A program made the translations under genes and the position numbers. The notes under the pieces are model-generated. The model was not told where the DNA came from and did not search any database. It was given only the letters and a program-made list of their open reading frames with translations. From assembly GCA_963969595.1 (NCBI GenBank), contig OZ018408.1:31124108-31188107 (forward strand): 64,000 nt of DNA, given 5' to 3'. This document shows positions 21,254 through 32,990 of the stretch, in pieces (position 1 is the first letter of the stretch; every line of letters begins with the position of its first letter). This DNA comes from Neckera pumila (taxonomy: Eukaryota > Streptophyta > Bryopsida > Hypnales > Neckeraceae).

Positions 21254-24200
21254 TCAAACTTGCTTGCCATTTCGAATGGAAGGAATTCTTTCAGCATGTG
21301 CTGGTCGAGGATGAGTCCAGAGCATAGGCTCAAATACCCTAGATGAGGTGAATAGACGTCGAGGTGACATTGGCACACTAGATTGTAGGTGAAATCCAGC
21401 TTCTTCCAGCTCTATGATTTCAGTACGAGTAAGATTGATACCAGTAAGAATAGGCCAGACGTTAGGGATCTCGGGTCGTGTAAGAACATGAGAACGTTTA
21501 GGTCCCATGACACATCGTGCAATTTGATCTGCACAAAACCAGAAATCCTCGGTCTGAACAGCCGTGCCCTTATATTCACGCTTTTGTCCTTTGTAAGTAG
21601 GAGCAGCAGTAGGTTTACCATGTCTAACAATTAGTAGCTTGCATTTGGCTTGTGTGTACTTCTGAATGGCATGACACTGCTTCTTTGACTTGTGTGAAAT
21701 TCTCACTATGTGCCACTCCGATGTATTACAATCTGTTTCCACCACAGATTGGGTATGGGGCATGACTGTATTAAATTCCTCACTTTCAGCCCCGATTTGT
21801 ACACTAGCAATGGTTGATCTAATTTGAACTCGAGGATGGGAAAAGTTCACCTTGTCAGGACGATGAGAATCACCTTCAGAACTGATTGGAAGATCCAATT
21901 TTCTTTTGCCGGACCCAAATACCTCTTCTCCCTCCAAATGCGGAATTCGGGTGCAGATGTCTTCCGCTCCAGGCATCTGACTTAGAGCGTCTACAATTTT
22001 CTTTCCATCTCCAGATGCCATAGCTCTCTTCAGTTTCAAATCTTCTTTAGAGGGGCCCTTCCCAGAAGGGCCTCCGCAAAGATAAGCCCTATAATTCGTC
22101 ATTTGCATAAAAGCTCGAACCCAATCATTGCAAGTGGCTACAAACAAATTAGACCCGCGTTTGCTAGAAGCTTGCATCCATTTATTATGCACTGTTTCTG
22201 CAAGGTTGCACGTTGGGATGTCTGCTAGTTCTTCAGTTGTCAGTTTCTGCAAAGATGATGATGAAGTCATTATTGGATTGGCTTGAAATGTAGAAAAAGA
22301 TATGAAAAAAAGAATGAGAGTGAAGATCATACCGTTTCCATGAATCCACCCCACTGCCAATATCGAAAGTGCCAAAAGGCCAGCCAATCCTCGAGTTTAT
22401 GAATTGCTGGTTCTGATGCAGCTCCGGAGGAATACCACCACGCTCTAATTTCTAGATACATCTTGTCCGCCTCGGACATTGATGTTGCATCCTTGTATTG
22501 CCTGCAGAGTCGGATATGCTGGTTCTGGAACTCTTTTGCAATTAGCTTCTCTGTATGCTTGTGCATGCTTGTTGCCCAGTGGAACAAGCAAGTCCTTTCA
22601 CGATTCACCATTGGAAGGGATGAATCCCCCGACCCATATACAATGCGAATTGCATTGAAGTTGGCTTGAGCACTATCGCACATGAATCCCTTGAAGGTTG
22701 GATCTGACATCCCATGTTGTGCCATGACCTTATTTAGACAATCCCAAAAAATGATCTGACCTTTGATGCCTTCACTCTGCATATCACAGACGGCAATGGT
22801 CATGACTTTGCAGTAAATAGAGTCATAGACGTGACAAGCAATAATTGTCCATAATTTCATCCTCTTCACATGGTCAAACATGATGAAGCAATTTCCAAGG
22901 TTGCCATTTGGTTGCATCCGTCGTACAAGATCAACACCGCTCCCAGGTCCATCCACAAGCATCTTGAACAAATAGACCTTCTCTTGTCCTTGTCCTGGAA
23001 ATACACTATCATGGATATACTCCATTTTGGCACGTCCCTTCATGTCAAGAATCCGATCAATCTCACCACCTCCTTTGTTGTTGTTCCTAAAAGAAGATAT
23101 CATATTCCGCACATTCGACGAGCTATGAAGTTGGAACTTATCCATGACATTCTCTAATGCATCGCCATGGAGCATCTCCTTTGGTCTGGGTCCATTGTGA
23201 ATCAGAAATGTATCAAGGAACTCCTTGCTTGCCGCTATGGTAATGGCAGAAGTTTTAGCAGTTGGAGTCCTTGCCACTTTGTGAGCAATCAATCCGGTGA
23301 TTGCTTCGAGAGACTCTCTACACTGGCCATTAGCAACTGGATGTGAATGAACACTCAAGTGGATCGCTGCACGTGACAAATTTGGAGTTCTCTGTACATA
23401 ATAAATCTACGAGTTACATAAACTGAGACAAGTAGAAGGTTGTCTACAAACTTTACAAAGCACAGTAGACTCTAGTGGAGGAATTTGGCCTATGTTGAAA
23501 GGATGCTTGGTGGTCCCAATCCACTCAGTTTCGTTACTTTTTGAAGCTCGTGTGCGATAGTCATATCTCGGATTCTCACAAATCAAATGCCCAACACAAT
23601 GCGACTTTTTGAACTTTAAACCGAGGTCATTATGGATGTTAGAGGTCATAGTGCGACTCCATGCATGACCATCATACCGTTTATCCATGCCCTCCATGCC
23701 CCTAGAGCCACATGTGGATCCACGACACGGTGGTAGCTCAAAAAGAACATCGCCATCAAATCTAGCTGGGAGGAATTGGACGTTCTGATATTCAGTGGCA
23801 TCAAAATCAATTTGGGCAAGTTCATTCCATGATTCGGACATAGAAGACAATTTGCGTAGACACTGTAATACAGTTAGGGAATCACGATGATTGGGAGGAA
23901 GAGGAGGACGAGAAAATCCGGACGATGCAGGACTACTAAAGGAAGAACGAAAGGCAGTAGGAACAAATGACTCCACAGTAGGTGGCAGAGCAACATTTGA
24001 AGAAGAAGGTTGACAGACTTGAATTGGTGTCTCGCCTTCAGAATCACTGGATAACTCTATGACTGGTTCTAGAAACTCGCGTTTGACATCATTGACATTG
24101 AACATAATTGTATTCTCAGACCATCCACTAGCTAGAGATTCCACTTTGACTGGACATACAAGTGGGAGTTCAACATTGGAATTATCAGGAAGGGGTGTTA

Positions 24201-24483
24201 GTATTTCAGTTGAAGTTGGCAAAAGCTCAGGCGAGAGACCATAAACTCTGAAGCGCCCTGCAAAAAGAAGCCAGTAGAACCCTTCTTGATCACTACATTT
24301 TGATTGCAAGATTGATTCCTTAACAACGCCATAGTCATCTTGGACTTCTTCCTCTATGATAATAGAAGAAGGGGAGAACCCAAAGCGGACATGAAAGAGA
24401 TGGGCGGGCACATGTACAAAACCTTGACTACCTAATGGTAAAACAAATGGGACCTCATGACCTCTTGCAACAATAGTAGCCAT
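21254..24483 (-). pseudogene. MULE-like transposase of element B
   Basis: Two exons. Exon 1 runs 24483-22333 and ends GAAACG before GTATGA. The intron is 22332-22247 with a TTTGCAG acceptor. Exon 2 runs 22246-21254; the join is phase 0. The N-terminus is Ser/Pro rich. A Cys motif (LCKVC..PSTC...C) follows, then SRAAIHLSVHSHPV. The catalytic-like core shows CFIMFDHVKRMKLW (first Asp), FKGFMCDSAQANFNAIR (second Asp with a downstream CLFHW Cys/His pair) and a W-rich segment FWHFRYWQWGGF. Exon 2 opens NLAETVHNKW and KLDLPISSEGDSHRPDKV. Layout fits a divergent Mutator-like DDE transposase. One in-frame TAG (23407-23409) breaks exon 1 just after the Cys motif; the frame continues intact. Confidence 0.7.
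22247..22332 (-). other. Intron of MULE-like transposase gene
   Basis: GTATGATC donor and TCTTTGCAG acceptor. Splicing is phase 0 and joins GGFMET to KLTTEELADIPTCNLAET. Confidence 0.7.
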
Positions 24484-25161
24484 ACTGAAGTGTTACATAA
24501 AGTTGCAGGGAAGTTGTAGCATTAGGAAGCAAGCAATGATGTTTACAAATGCAAAGGGTGTGAATATAAAGAAGAATGAAAGCTTCTACGGTTGTTTGAA
24601 ATGAACGGACATATATCAGGGATGCCGTGTAATTTGAAATTGGATTGATGATTTCAATGCTTGTTATTGCGTATCATATCAAGATTTGCTCTAGAAGAAG
24701 ATATATCAACAACATTTGAAATGAAGTTGCATAAGGCGGCGTACTGCGTAGTATCAATTGGTAAATCAGAAATAATAAATGAATTATAATACTGACAATG
24801 TATCATTTTCTGTTAGACAATGTTAGTAGAATTAGAGCTGGCACTGATAGGAGACGATAGATCAAAATGCCTTATATTGCATGATCTCTAACATACTTGC
24901 AATGATAATTGCATATCTTTAGATAGGTAAAGGTTTTTTTCATTGATGATAATATGAATAACAGACATATGAAGCCATCACTTACTTATAAAATTGAATT
25001 TCAATTTGGTGGAGAATAGCTGTTGAAGTTCCTTAGAATATAAAAGGTTGCAGAGTGGAATGAAGCAGTATGTAGAAACGCATGTTGCAAGAAGTGGGTG
25101 ATGTAATATGGAGGATTAGAGGATGCTGATATTGTAAGGCCCTACTAGTTTATTATTTCAG
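24484..25161. promoter_or_regulatory. Divergent intergenic region of element B
   Basis: About 680 bases between the start of the minus-strand transposase gene and the first coding exon of the plus-strand methyltransferase gene. A TTATTTCAG acceptor directly precedes the ATG at 25,162, so an untranslated 5' exon probably lies in this interval. It would hold both promoters. The 21-bp palindromes of element A are absent here. Confidence 0.45.
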
Positions 25162-25545
25162 ATGCAAGGATACTTGTTTTCTCCATTGTTAGCGTTGGAC
25201 ACTCCAGTTCAAGGTAGGAAGAAGAGGAGGAAGAAAAGTAGTTTTCGTTATTCAAATAGAAGGCAATTGTTAAGGGCTAGAATGACTAGACAGGTGCCTC
25301 TAATTAGTGCAGTTGATCTGTCTGGCACAACAAGGAATTTGATGTATGAAGGTATTGTTTCATGTGAAGCAATTGGAGAAGATAACGTGGAAGTTGAACC
25401 CGTCTCTTGCGAAGCTCAACCAGATATTGCCTCAAGCTGTAGTGATTGGGATCAAGATATTAACGGAGAAGAGGAGGAAGAACAACAACAACAAATAGCC
25501 CCAACAGTAGAATTGGAGCATGAGGTAGGAAGCACAAACACAATG
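25162..25545 (+). pseudogene. ParB-like/DNA methyltransferase gene, exon 1
   Basis: ATG directly after a TTATTTCAG acceptor; it ends CACAATG before GTAAGG. The product begins with a basic segment (GRKKRRKKSSFRYSNRRQLLRAR, a likely nuclear localisation signal) and ends acidic with Glu/Gln runs. No domain is recognised. It is placed in this gene by orientation, phase-0 donor and spacing. The acceptor of the next exon is uncertain. Confidence 0.5.
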
Positions 25546-26038
25546 GTAAGGAAATAATTATCCCAAGTGATATTGAGTTTAAATATATGTGAAATTTTTT
25601 CTTAGAGGCAGATTTTGCAACTTTGCATCATTTCATGCGCGTCAAAAGCCCAATTCCAACGGTATATAGCATGTAAAAAACGGACAAATATTGAGTATCT
25701 TATGCCCTAAAAATTAATTCAGCATCTTAAAATCTTCCCTGAAATGTTCAGTTTCTGATGATTTTTAGGCAAAATCTAGCACTTTTATTTTTAGCATTTT
25801 TTGCTGATTTTTGTAAATTCTCTCAAGTGTCCTAAAATTCTGAAAAAATTGGAGTGAATTTGACGTGTATAATCTATGGGTATAAAAAATTTTGGCTTGA
25901 AATCTTAAAAACTGAAGAAGTTATGTAGAAGATTCCCTTGAGCTATATCTACCAATCTCTTCCTTGTTTTTTTTTTTTTTTTTTTTGGAGACTAGTTTCA
26001 CCCTAACTCTTGTGTTGTCTTTGAACGTCGTCTTTGAA

Positions 26039-26188
26039 GGCGCCGAGGCAGCAACCAATGAGGGAGGGACAAGAAGCGATCACTATGGAAGAGGCGGAGG
26101 TTGCGGTGGAGGCTGCAGCGGAATCTGTGCGGCAAGATGGACAAGGAAGAAATCACAAGACAAGTGCAAGCATTGAAAGAAATCCAGG
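26039..26188 (+). pseudogene. ParB-like/DNA methyltransferase gene, exon 2
   Basis: Open exon ending AGAAATCCAG before GTATGC. The donor leaves one base (G), which the next exon completes as GAG, giving ...ERNP-E-IMTQRDPD. The start is set tentatively at a TTTGAAG acceptor. The peptide is Gln/Glu/Ala rich, probably a linker. Confidence 0.45.
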
Positions 26189-26199
26189 TATGCGGCTTT

Positions 26200-26760
26200 T
26201 TTCTTGGCCTTCCTAGACCCCAGCCGTTAACGGCTGCGCTTTTTTGGATTCCGATTTAGAATAGTGTATGCTAGGATTCTGTCCAATGGCGCAGTTTCCT
26301 TCACCTTCTCACACCCTAGCCGTTAATGGCAGCCGTTTTTCGGGAGTCAAACTTTCCTATTCTGCGCATTAGAAATTACGTTGCATATAGTAATTTTTCA
26401 CCTTCTCACACCCCAATCGTTAACGGCAGCCCTTTTCGGGACGTAGAATTTTTTTCCCCTCCGGTTCAGATTTCAAATTCATTGCTGAAATGTTTTAGCA
26501 TCCTACACCCCAGCCGTTAATGGCAGCCCTTTTCGGGACGTAGAATTTCTTCCACCGCAATTCAAATTTCAGATTCATTGCTGAAATGTTTTAGCATCCT
26601 ACACCTTAGCCATTAAGGGCAGCCTCTTCTAGAACATAAATTTGCTTGCTATGTATATTACGATTTCCTTCAATGCTAAATTTTTGGAGCCTTTCTAAGC
26701 TGCAACAGTTAACAATTGTTATGTCAAATTACATATTAATCTTTTTTTTGATGTCATTAC
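26200..26760 (+). repeat. Intronic tandem repeat around CCGTTAACGG
   Basis: About five diverged copies, spaced roughly 90-110 bases, of a unit that includes ACACCCCAGCCGTTAACGGC, then CCCTTTTCGGGACG. Copies begin near 26,217, 26,319, 26,404, 26,509 and 26,600. Each has a small self-complementary CCGTTAACGG core. It lies entirely in the intron between exons 2 and 3. Confidence 0.7.
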
Positions 26761-26762
26761 AG

Positions 26763-27253
26763 AGATCATGACACAAAGAGATCCAGACGCACCGGGATTA
26801 GATGTCGTACACCAGCCTCTTTCTGAGGATCAATTGGATTTACAGTTGCATGGCTTTTTGAAGAAAGAGACTGTCAACACATCTTCTCTTTTTGAGCAGT
26901 TGAGGTATCAACCAAAGGCAAAATCAAAAATGAACATTCCTTTGTGCCGTATGATTTCTTTGCCAGTTGTGAGGCCCTTTTTGAAGAATGACGTTATGAA
27001 CCTTGCTGCACATTTTGTTACTTGCGGTTACATGGAAGGAAATGGAGTTTTTTATGTGGCCTTGGAGGACAATGAAGGAAAGACAGTAGATGTCACGAAT
27101 GATATTGTTAAATCCTGGAGTGCCAATTGGGTAAGGGCCAATGTTGCATTTGAGAAAAAATTGGAGAATGATGAAGATCTCAAAGTTTTTGCGGACAAGA
27201 TATTTATAGGATGGGATGGCAACCATTGTCTGCAAGCATGGCTGCCTATTATC
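26763..27253 (+). pseudogene. ParB-like domain exon (5' part, split by Copia)
   Basis: The acceptor is TCATTACAG; the first bases complete a split codon. The product reads MTQRDPDAPGLDVVHQPL onward, a hydrophobic region with the RPF.......LA..F motif, then VKSWSANWVRANVAFEKKL and IGWDGNHCLQAWLPII. The DGNHxLQAW core resembles the ParB/Srx superfamily's DGxHR/GERR motif; Arg is replaced by Cys (CGT to TGT). The exon is cut at 27,253 by the Copia insertion and continues in frame at 32,360. Confidence 0.65.
27249..27253 (+). repeat. Left target-site duplication of Copia element
   Basis: TTATC before the 5' LTR, repeated as TTATC after the 3' LTR at 32,355-32,359. The preceding base (A) also matches, so the duplication is 5 bp, or 6 if the LTR ends one base earlier. 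Confidence 0.9.
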
Positions 27254-27502
27254 TGTTGAAGTTAGAGAGTGACTTTAGTTAGGAGTTGTTTGTAGCCAAC
27301 CAAGGTGTTATTAGAGAGGGACAATGTGATATTAGAGAGGGGCAGCCTTCTATGTTGATATAACCCATAAGGTTAGTCATGGCACTTGTTAGTAGAGTAA
27401 TATAAGAGGGCAACCCCTTGCTTGGGTTATTTACCTCTTCCTTGTACTTGTTTGTGTCCTCTTTTCATTGGAATATAAAGCCTTTGTGTTTTTCTTACAA
27501 TA
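27254..27502 (+). repeat. Copia 5' LTR
   Basis: Begins TGTTGAAGTTAGAGAGTG and ends TTTTTCTTACAATA. It includes a GTAATATAAGAGGGC segment that could hold the TATA region, and a CATTGGAATATAAAG segment near the end. The 3' copy (32,086-32,354) carries about 20 extra bases. Confidence 0.9.
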
Positions 27503-27689
27503 GGTTATGGGCCCACTCATATGAGTTGCTATTAGAGGTGAGATCACTTTGCAAAGGCGTGTTGGAGGCGCACTGTTGAAGTTGAGAGCAAGTGGAGTTG
27601 GAGGTCGTTTTTGGAGTTTTTTAGCAAGATCTTATTTTTTGGAAAGGTATTTTTTTTTGCATCAAGTGTTATTTTTATTGTGAATGTTG

Positions 27690-28105
27690 GTTGTAAGATT
27701 TGAGAGCCATTAAAGGTTAATTTGAGTTGTTGTGATCATTTGGAATCACATTGGAGAGATTGCAACCACATGAGTGTTGGTTGTGTGATTTGAGAGCCAT
27801 TGAGGGGCTGATTTGAGTTGTTGTGATCATTTGGAGTCACATTGGAGAGATTGCAACCGCGTGAGTGTTGATTGTGAGATTTGAGAGCCATTGAAGGCTG
27901 ATTTGAGTTGTTGTGATCATTTGGAGTTACATTGGAGAGATTGCAACCACGTGAATGTTGGTTGTGGGATTTGAGAGCCATTGAGGGGTTGATTTGAGTT
28001 GTTGTGATCATTTGGAGTCACATTGGAGAGATTGCAACCACCTGAGTGTTGGTTGTAAGATTTGAGAGCCATTGAGGATTCATTTGAGTTGTTGAGAACT
28101 TTATT
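27690..28105 (+). repeat. Tandem repeat in Copia 5' untranslated region
   Basis: About five units of roughly 75-85 bases, each with GAGAGATTGCAACCAC, GTGAGTGTTGGTTGT and TTTGAGAGCCATTGAG, lie between the LTR and the gag start. No open frame is needed to explain them. Confidence 0.85.
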
Positions 28106-28125
28106 AGAGTGGGAGACGTGGCACT

Positions 28126-31100
28126 ATGGCCACAGGTGGGGGAGAGGGTGTTCGGATCATTGACAAGTTCAATGGAGAGAACTTTGGCTTGTGGAAGTTT
28201 AAGATGGAGATGATCTTGGCGGAGAAGGACTTGTGGGAGATTGTAGAGGACTTTGAGGAGCCTCCTCCTTTCGACGCTGATCCCAAGGCCAAGAAGTCTT
28301 ACAAGAGGAGGGTGAAGAAGGCCTTCTCTATGATTGCTTGCAATCTTGTGGATAGGCAACTTGCACACGTTTGATCTTGCAAGGGACTGGCAGAAGCATG
28401 GAAGGTGCTTTGCAACATCCATGAGACTAAGAGTTTGTCCAATATTCTCTTTACTCGTCGCAAGTTTTTCACGTGCAAGATGCAAGAGGGAGAAGACATG
28501 CTTGACCACATCAACAAGGTCAAGGGGCTGGCGGACCAACTTGTTTGCTTGGAGGCACCTTTGACGGATGGAGACATTGTCATGACTCTTCTCGAGAGCT
28601 TATCCACTTCTTTTTAGTATCTCATTACAGCTTTGGAGACAAGATCCATGAAGGAGCTCACCCTTGAGTATGTGACGGCAAAATTGATGCACGAGGTATC
28701 CAAGAGGAAGGAGAATGAATCTAACGAAGGAGGGACAGCTCTTATCTCACGACACGGGAAAGGAGAGGCCTCTCAACCACGCAAAGAGACACGTACATGC
28801 TACAATTGCAGTCAACCCGACCACCTTGCAAGGAATTGTTGGAAGTCTAAGAAAGAGAGTGCCAACAAAGCGACAGTCACTGAAGTGGAGGAGGATTTTG
28901 CATTTGCGGCAAGTGATGGCTATGATGACCGCAACATGTTCAAATGGATTATTGATTCGGGGGCCACGCAACACATGACACCACAGAGACAAGCTTTTCT
29001 CACCTACCAACACATTAGCAACCGCAAGGTGTATTTAGGTGACAATGGCATGGTGGAGGCCATTGGCATGGGATGCATTGTGGTGGAAGTCAATGTTAAG
29101 GGGGTGATGAAGAAGATTCGCATTCAAGATGCATTGCATGTGCCCAAGTTACATGCCAATTTGCTCTCATTGAGCAAGTTGGTGTTACAAGGCTTGAAGG
29201 TGCAATTCAACAACCAAGGTTGTATTTTGGGGGCACCAAATGGAGAGCCGATTGTCTTGGCACCCAAGCAAGGCAACTTGTACCAACTTGAGTTCAAAAC
29301 GGTGAATGGTTCAAGTTGGGCTTGTGTAGCTCAAGATGCAATGGTGCAAGACACTGTGGAACTTTGGCATAAGAGATTGGGGCACCTAAATGTGAAGAGT
29401 GTAAAGGCTCTTCCAAGCATGGTGAGTGGCATGCAAGTGAAGAAAAGCGCTTGCGATTTGACGTGTAAGGCTTGCATTGAAGGCAAGCAAGCGAGGAAAC
29501 CATTCCCGACCGAGGGAGCAATGAGGGCAGCCAAGGTATTGGAGATTGTGCACTCCGATGTGTGCGGCCCCATGAAGATCACTTCTATAGGTGGTGCAAG
29601 ATATTTCCTTACCTTCATTGATGACTTTTCGAGGAAAGTGTGAGTGTTCATGCTAAAATGCAAGAGTGAGGTGTTTAAGAGGTTCAAGGCACGGATAGCC
29701 CTTGTAGAGAATGAGAGTGGTTATAAACTTAAGGTATTGAGATCGGACAATGGCGGTGAGTATATGTCCAAGGCATTTGAGGCCTTTATGAGGGAGCATG
29801 GCATTCAACATCAAACTTCAGCGCCACACACTCCACAACAAACTGGTGTAGCGGAGCGTGCCAATCGTACGCTTGTAGAGATGGCTCGAGTGATGTTGCA
29901 TGCACAAAGCTTCAAATATGAGTTTTGGGCGGAGGCTGTATCTAATGCAGCATACATATGCAATCGATGTCCCACGAGTGCGGTAGCATCGATGACACCG
30001 CAAGAGGCATAGAATGGAAGAAAGCCTAACATTGGCCACATGTGCATCTTTGGATGTATGGCCTATGCCTTGGATTTGAGGTCTCAGTGATCCAAGCTTG
30101 ATGCCAAAGGCATTAAGTGCTTGTTTTTGGGCTATTGGGAAGGCTCCAAGGCTTATCGGCTCATGAATTTGGAAACTAAGAGGATCTTTAAGAGTCGAAA
30201 TGTGACTTTCATCGAAGATAAGAGGGAGGGTAGCGAGTCTTTGGAGATGTATCCAAGTGGGAGCAATGGAGACCTTGAGGTGGACAAATCTCCAAGTTTG
30301 CAAGAAGTGGTAACAGAAGACGAAGACGAGCTGGTGACAACACTAACACCAAAGAAGAAAGTGAGTGTAGCTCCAAGTGATGATGGTGATGAAGGAAAGA
30401 CGTCCCAGGAGCCAAGATATCCCACGAGAGAGCACAGGCCACCTGGAGAATGATGGATGAACCACATTTTGCCACAACACCAAGTTGAGCGTGCAAATGT
30501 AGCATTTGTGAGAGATCCAAATACCATGGAGGAAGCCATGAGAAGTGCAGATGCAAGTAAGTGGGAGCAAGCCATGCAAGCAGAGTATGTCTCGCTTATG
30601 AGTAAAGGTACATGGGAACTTTCTTCCCTTCTTTCCGATCGCAATAGGATGCAAATGGGTGTTTTGCACTAAGAGAGATGCCTTGGGCAACATTGTGCGC
30701 TACAAGGCCAGATTGGTAGCCAAGGGATATTCTCAAGTCGAGGGGGTAGACTTCAATGAGACCTTTGCACCGGTGGCCAAATTTTGCACCATTCGATGTA
30801 TGGGGGCCATAGAGGCAGTCATGGACTTGGAGATGCACCAAATGGATGTTGTCACGGCGTTTCTCAATCCACACCTTGAGGAGGTCATCTTTATGGACCA
30901 ACCCAAGGGTTTTGTTCAAGAAGGGCAAAAGCAACTAAAGTGTAAGCTCAAAAAGGCCATCTATAGATTGAGACAATCAGGGAGAGCATGGTACATGGAT
31001 ATAGATGCCTTATTTGCAAAGGCAGGTTACAAAAGGAGCCACGCAGACCATTCTCTTTACATCAAGCAAACAAACAAGTCCTTGGTGATTATCATCGTTT

Positions 31101-32104
31101 ATATGGATGATTTGATCATCATGACAAACACCATGAAGATAATGAAGGAGGTCAAAGCTATATTGAAGAGCGAGTATGACATGAGTGACCTTGGTGAGCT
31201 ACACTATTGCCTTGGCGTGGAGTTTCAAAGGCAAAGGGCGACGCGTACCATTACCATGAGCCAAAGCAAGTACATTAAGGAGGTGTTGAAGCGTTTCAAC
31301 ATGGAGGAGTGCAAGGCCATTGGCACGCCACTTGATGTGCATTCGAAGTTGGAGAAGCTCACGGATAAAGAATATGAAGCTGTGAAGGTGGAAATGCAAG
31401 ATGTGCCATACAAAGCTGTGGTGGAGAACTTAATGTATGCCATGGTAGCCACAAGGGCTGACCTTGCATTTTCCATGAGTGTGGTGAGCTAACATATGGC
31501 CAAGTGCGGTCCAAAGCATTGGGCCGCGGTGAAGAGGATCATGGGGTACCTCCAAGGCACATTGGAGGCCAAATTGGTCCTTGGAGGCAAGAGTTTTGCA
31601 TTGGTAGGCTTTTGTGATGCAAATTGGGCTGGAGATGCAAGCGATCGCAGGTCTACATCGGGCTATGTATTTATGCTTGGAGATGGTGCCATTTCGTGGA
31701 ATTTGAAGAAGCAACCCACTATTGCATTGTCTACTACCGAGGCGGAATACATGGCCATTAATCAAGGCACAAGGGAGGCGATCTAGCTAAGACAGTTGTT
31801 GAGCGATGTTGGCCTTGAGCAAGAGAAGAGCACACCTATCATGTGTGACAATCAAGGTGCCATTGCCTTGCTAAAAAACCCGACTCACCATTCTCGGAGT
31901 AAGCACATTGACATCCAACACCATTTCATTCGAGAGAAGACTGAAAGCAAGGTGATAGAAATGAGGTACATACCTACAGAGCGCATGGTAGCGGATGTGC
32001 TTACCAAGGCTCTTGCAAAGTCTTGCCATGAAGTTCTTCGCATAGAGATGGGTTTGACATTGTTTGGCAACAAACAAAGTGGGAGTGTTGAAGTTAGAGA
32101 GTGA
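28126..32104 (+). pseudogene. Copia gag-pol polyprotein, decayed
   Basis: Domains run in Copia order: gag from 28,126; zinc knuckle CYNCSQPDHLARNC (about 28,800); protease DSGATQHMT (about 28,957); integrase with HxxxxH...CxxC and a D...D...E core (about 29,360-29,880); reverse transcriptase with YMDD (about 31,103); RNase H with TEAEYMA (about 31,740). Stops lie at 28372 TGA, 28615 TAG, 29641 TGA, 30010 TAG, 30088 TGA, 30451 TGA, 31490 TAA and 31784 TAG. One frameshift lies between about 30,600 and 30,660. It is therefore non-autonomous today. Confidence 0.95.
32072..32085 (+). other. Copia polypurine tract
   Basis: The purine-rich AAAGTGGGAG abuts the start of the 3' LTR, the usual site for priming plus-strand DNA. 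Confidence 0.7.
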
Positions 32105-32354
32105 CTTTAGTTAGGAGTTGTTTGTAGCCAACCAAGGTGATATTAGAGAGGGACAGCATGATATTAGAGAGGGACAATGTGATATTAAAGAGGGACAGCC
32201 TTCTATGTTGATATAACCCATGAGGTTAGTCATGGCACTTGTTAGTAGAGTAGTATAAAAGGGCAACCCCTTGCTTGGGTTATTTACCTCTTCCTTGTAC
32301 TTGTTTGTGTCCTCTTTCATTGGAATACAAAGCCTTTGTGTTTTTCTTACAATA
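32086..32354 (+). repeat. Copia 3' LTR
   Basis: Begins TGTTGAAGTTAGAGAGTG and ends TTTTTCTTACAATA. It contains one extra GATATTAGAGAGGGACAGCA-like unit compared with the 5' LTR. Followed by TTATC. Confidence 0.9.
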
Positions 32355-32359
32355 TTATC

Positions 32360-32469
32360 AACCGCGATCATGCAGATGACTTCATCTGGCATTACGCGGT
32401 TGAAAGTATTATTTTGGAGGTTAAGGGAGATATTACAACTATGTTGGCAGCATTACATGAAGTGAATTG
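32360..32469 (+). pseudogene. ParB-like domain exon (3' part, after Copia)
   Basis: After one copy of TTATC is ignored, the codons continue in frame from the 5' part: ...LPII then NRDHADDFIWHYAVESIIL. It ends GAATTG before GTAATC. This proves that the Copia landed inside a pre-existing exon. The phase of the next exon does not match exactly, so a small indel or a different junction is likely. Confidence 0.65.
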
Positions 32470-32747
32470 GTAATCTCTTTTCTTTATTTATCAAAGTTTG
32501 GTTCATTACACTTCTTAGTCACTAAAGGTTGTTTGGTTTGAAACATTGGAATTGTTGCTATTCTATATTTTTTTTCTTTCATGTTCACTTCACAAATTTT
32601 AACACAATACATCTTGTTTGTCCAAGAGAAACCAAAAATCCCATGTTTCTATAAATCTTGTTCACAAACTTTATTGCATTTAGAATATTGCTGGCCAAAC
32701 ACTCTCATATTTTGAATAACTTGTCTCCAAAGATGATCTTGTTGCAG

Positions 32748-32824
32748 CTGAAGCAAAGCAGAAGTCAAAACAAAGAACATGGTTCACTCTCGCTCTTGAG
32801 GCTCTAAATGGAGTCTTATACCAG
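32748..32824 (+). pseudogene. Methyltransferase gene, exon 4
   Basis: A short exon after a TTGTTGCAG acceptor, ending TATACCAG before GTAAAG, encodes EAKQKSKQRTWFTLALEAL and onward. The 3' join with the next exon is phase 0. The 5' join is off by one, so the acceptor is tentative. Confidence 0.5.
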
Positions 32825-32990
32825 GTAAAGTTTTAAAGTTTTACTAGTCACTTCATATTTTGTTTTCAATTTTTATGTCTTTTTTTTGTTCTTATTGTTA
32901 ATTTGAATTAATATCCTATGAATCATTGTATATATCATTTGTCATCGTTTGTCATTTTTCTTATTCTTATACATCAATTATCTTATGCAG

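Larger units (their letters stand above)
27254..32354 (+). mobile_element. Copia-type LTR retrotransposon
   Basis: Two direct LTRs, a 5-bp target duplication and a gag-protease-integrase-RT-RNase H order define a Ty1/Copia element. It is inserted in sense orientation within a ParB-like exon of element B. Coding sequence is decayed by stops and one frameshift. LTRs differ by an indel of about 20 bases and scattered substitutions, so the insertion is not very recent. Confidence 0.95.

Noticed and set aside
20711..21346. Plus-strand open frame of 211 codons
   Set aside because: It overlaps the 3' end of the MULE-like transposase on the other strand, lacks motifs and splice context, and is explained as a shadow frame.
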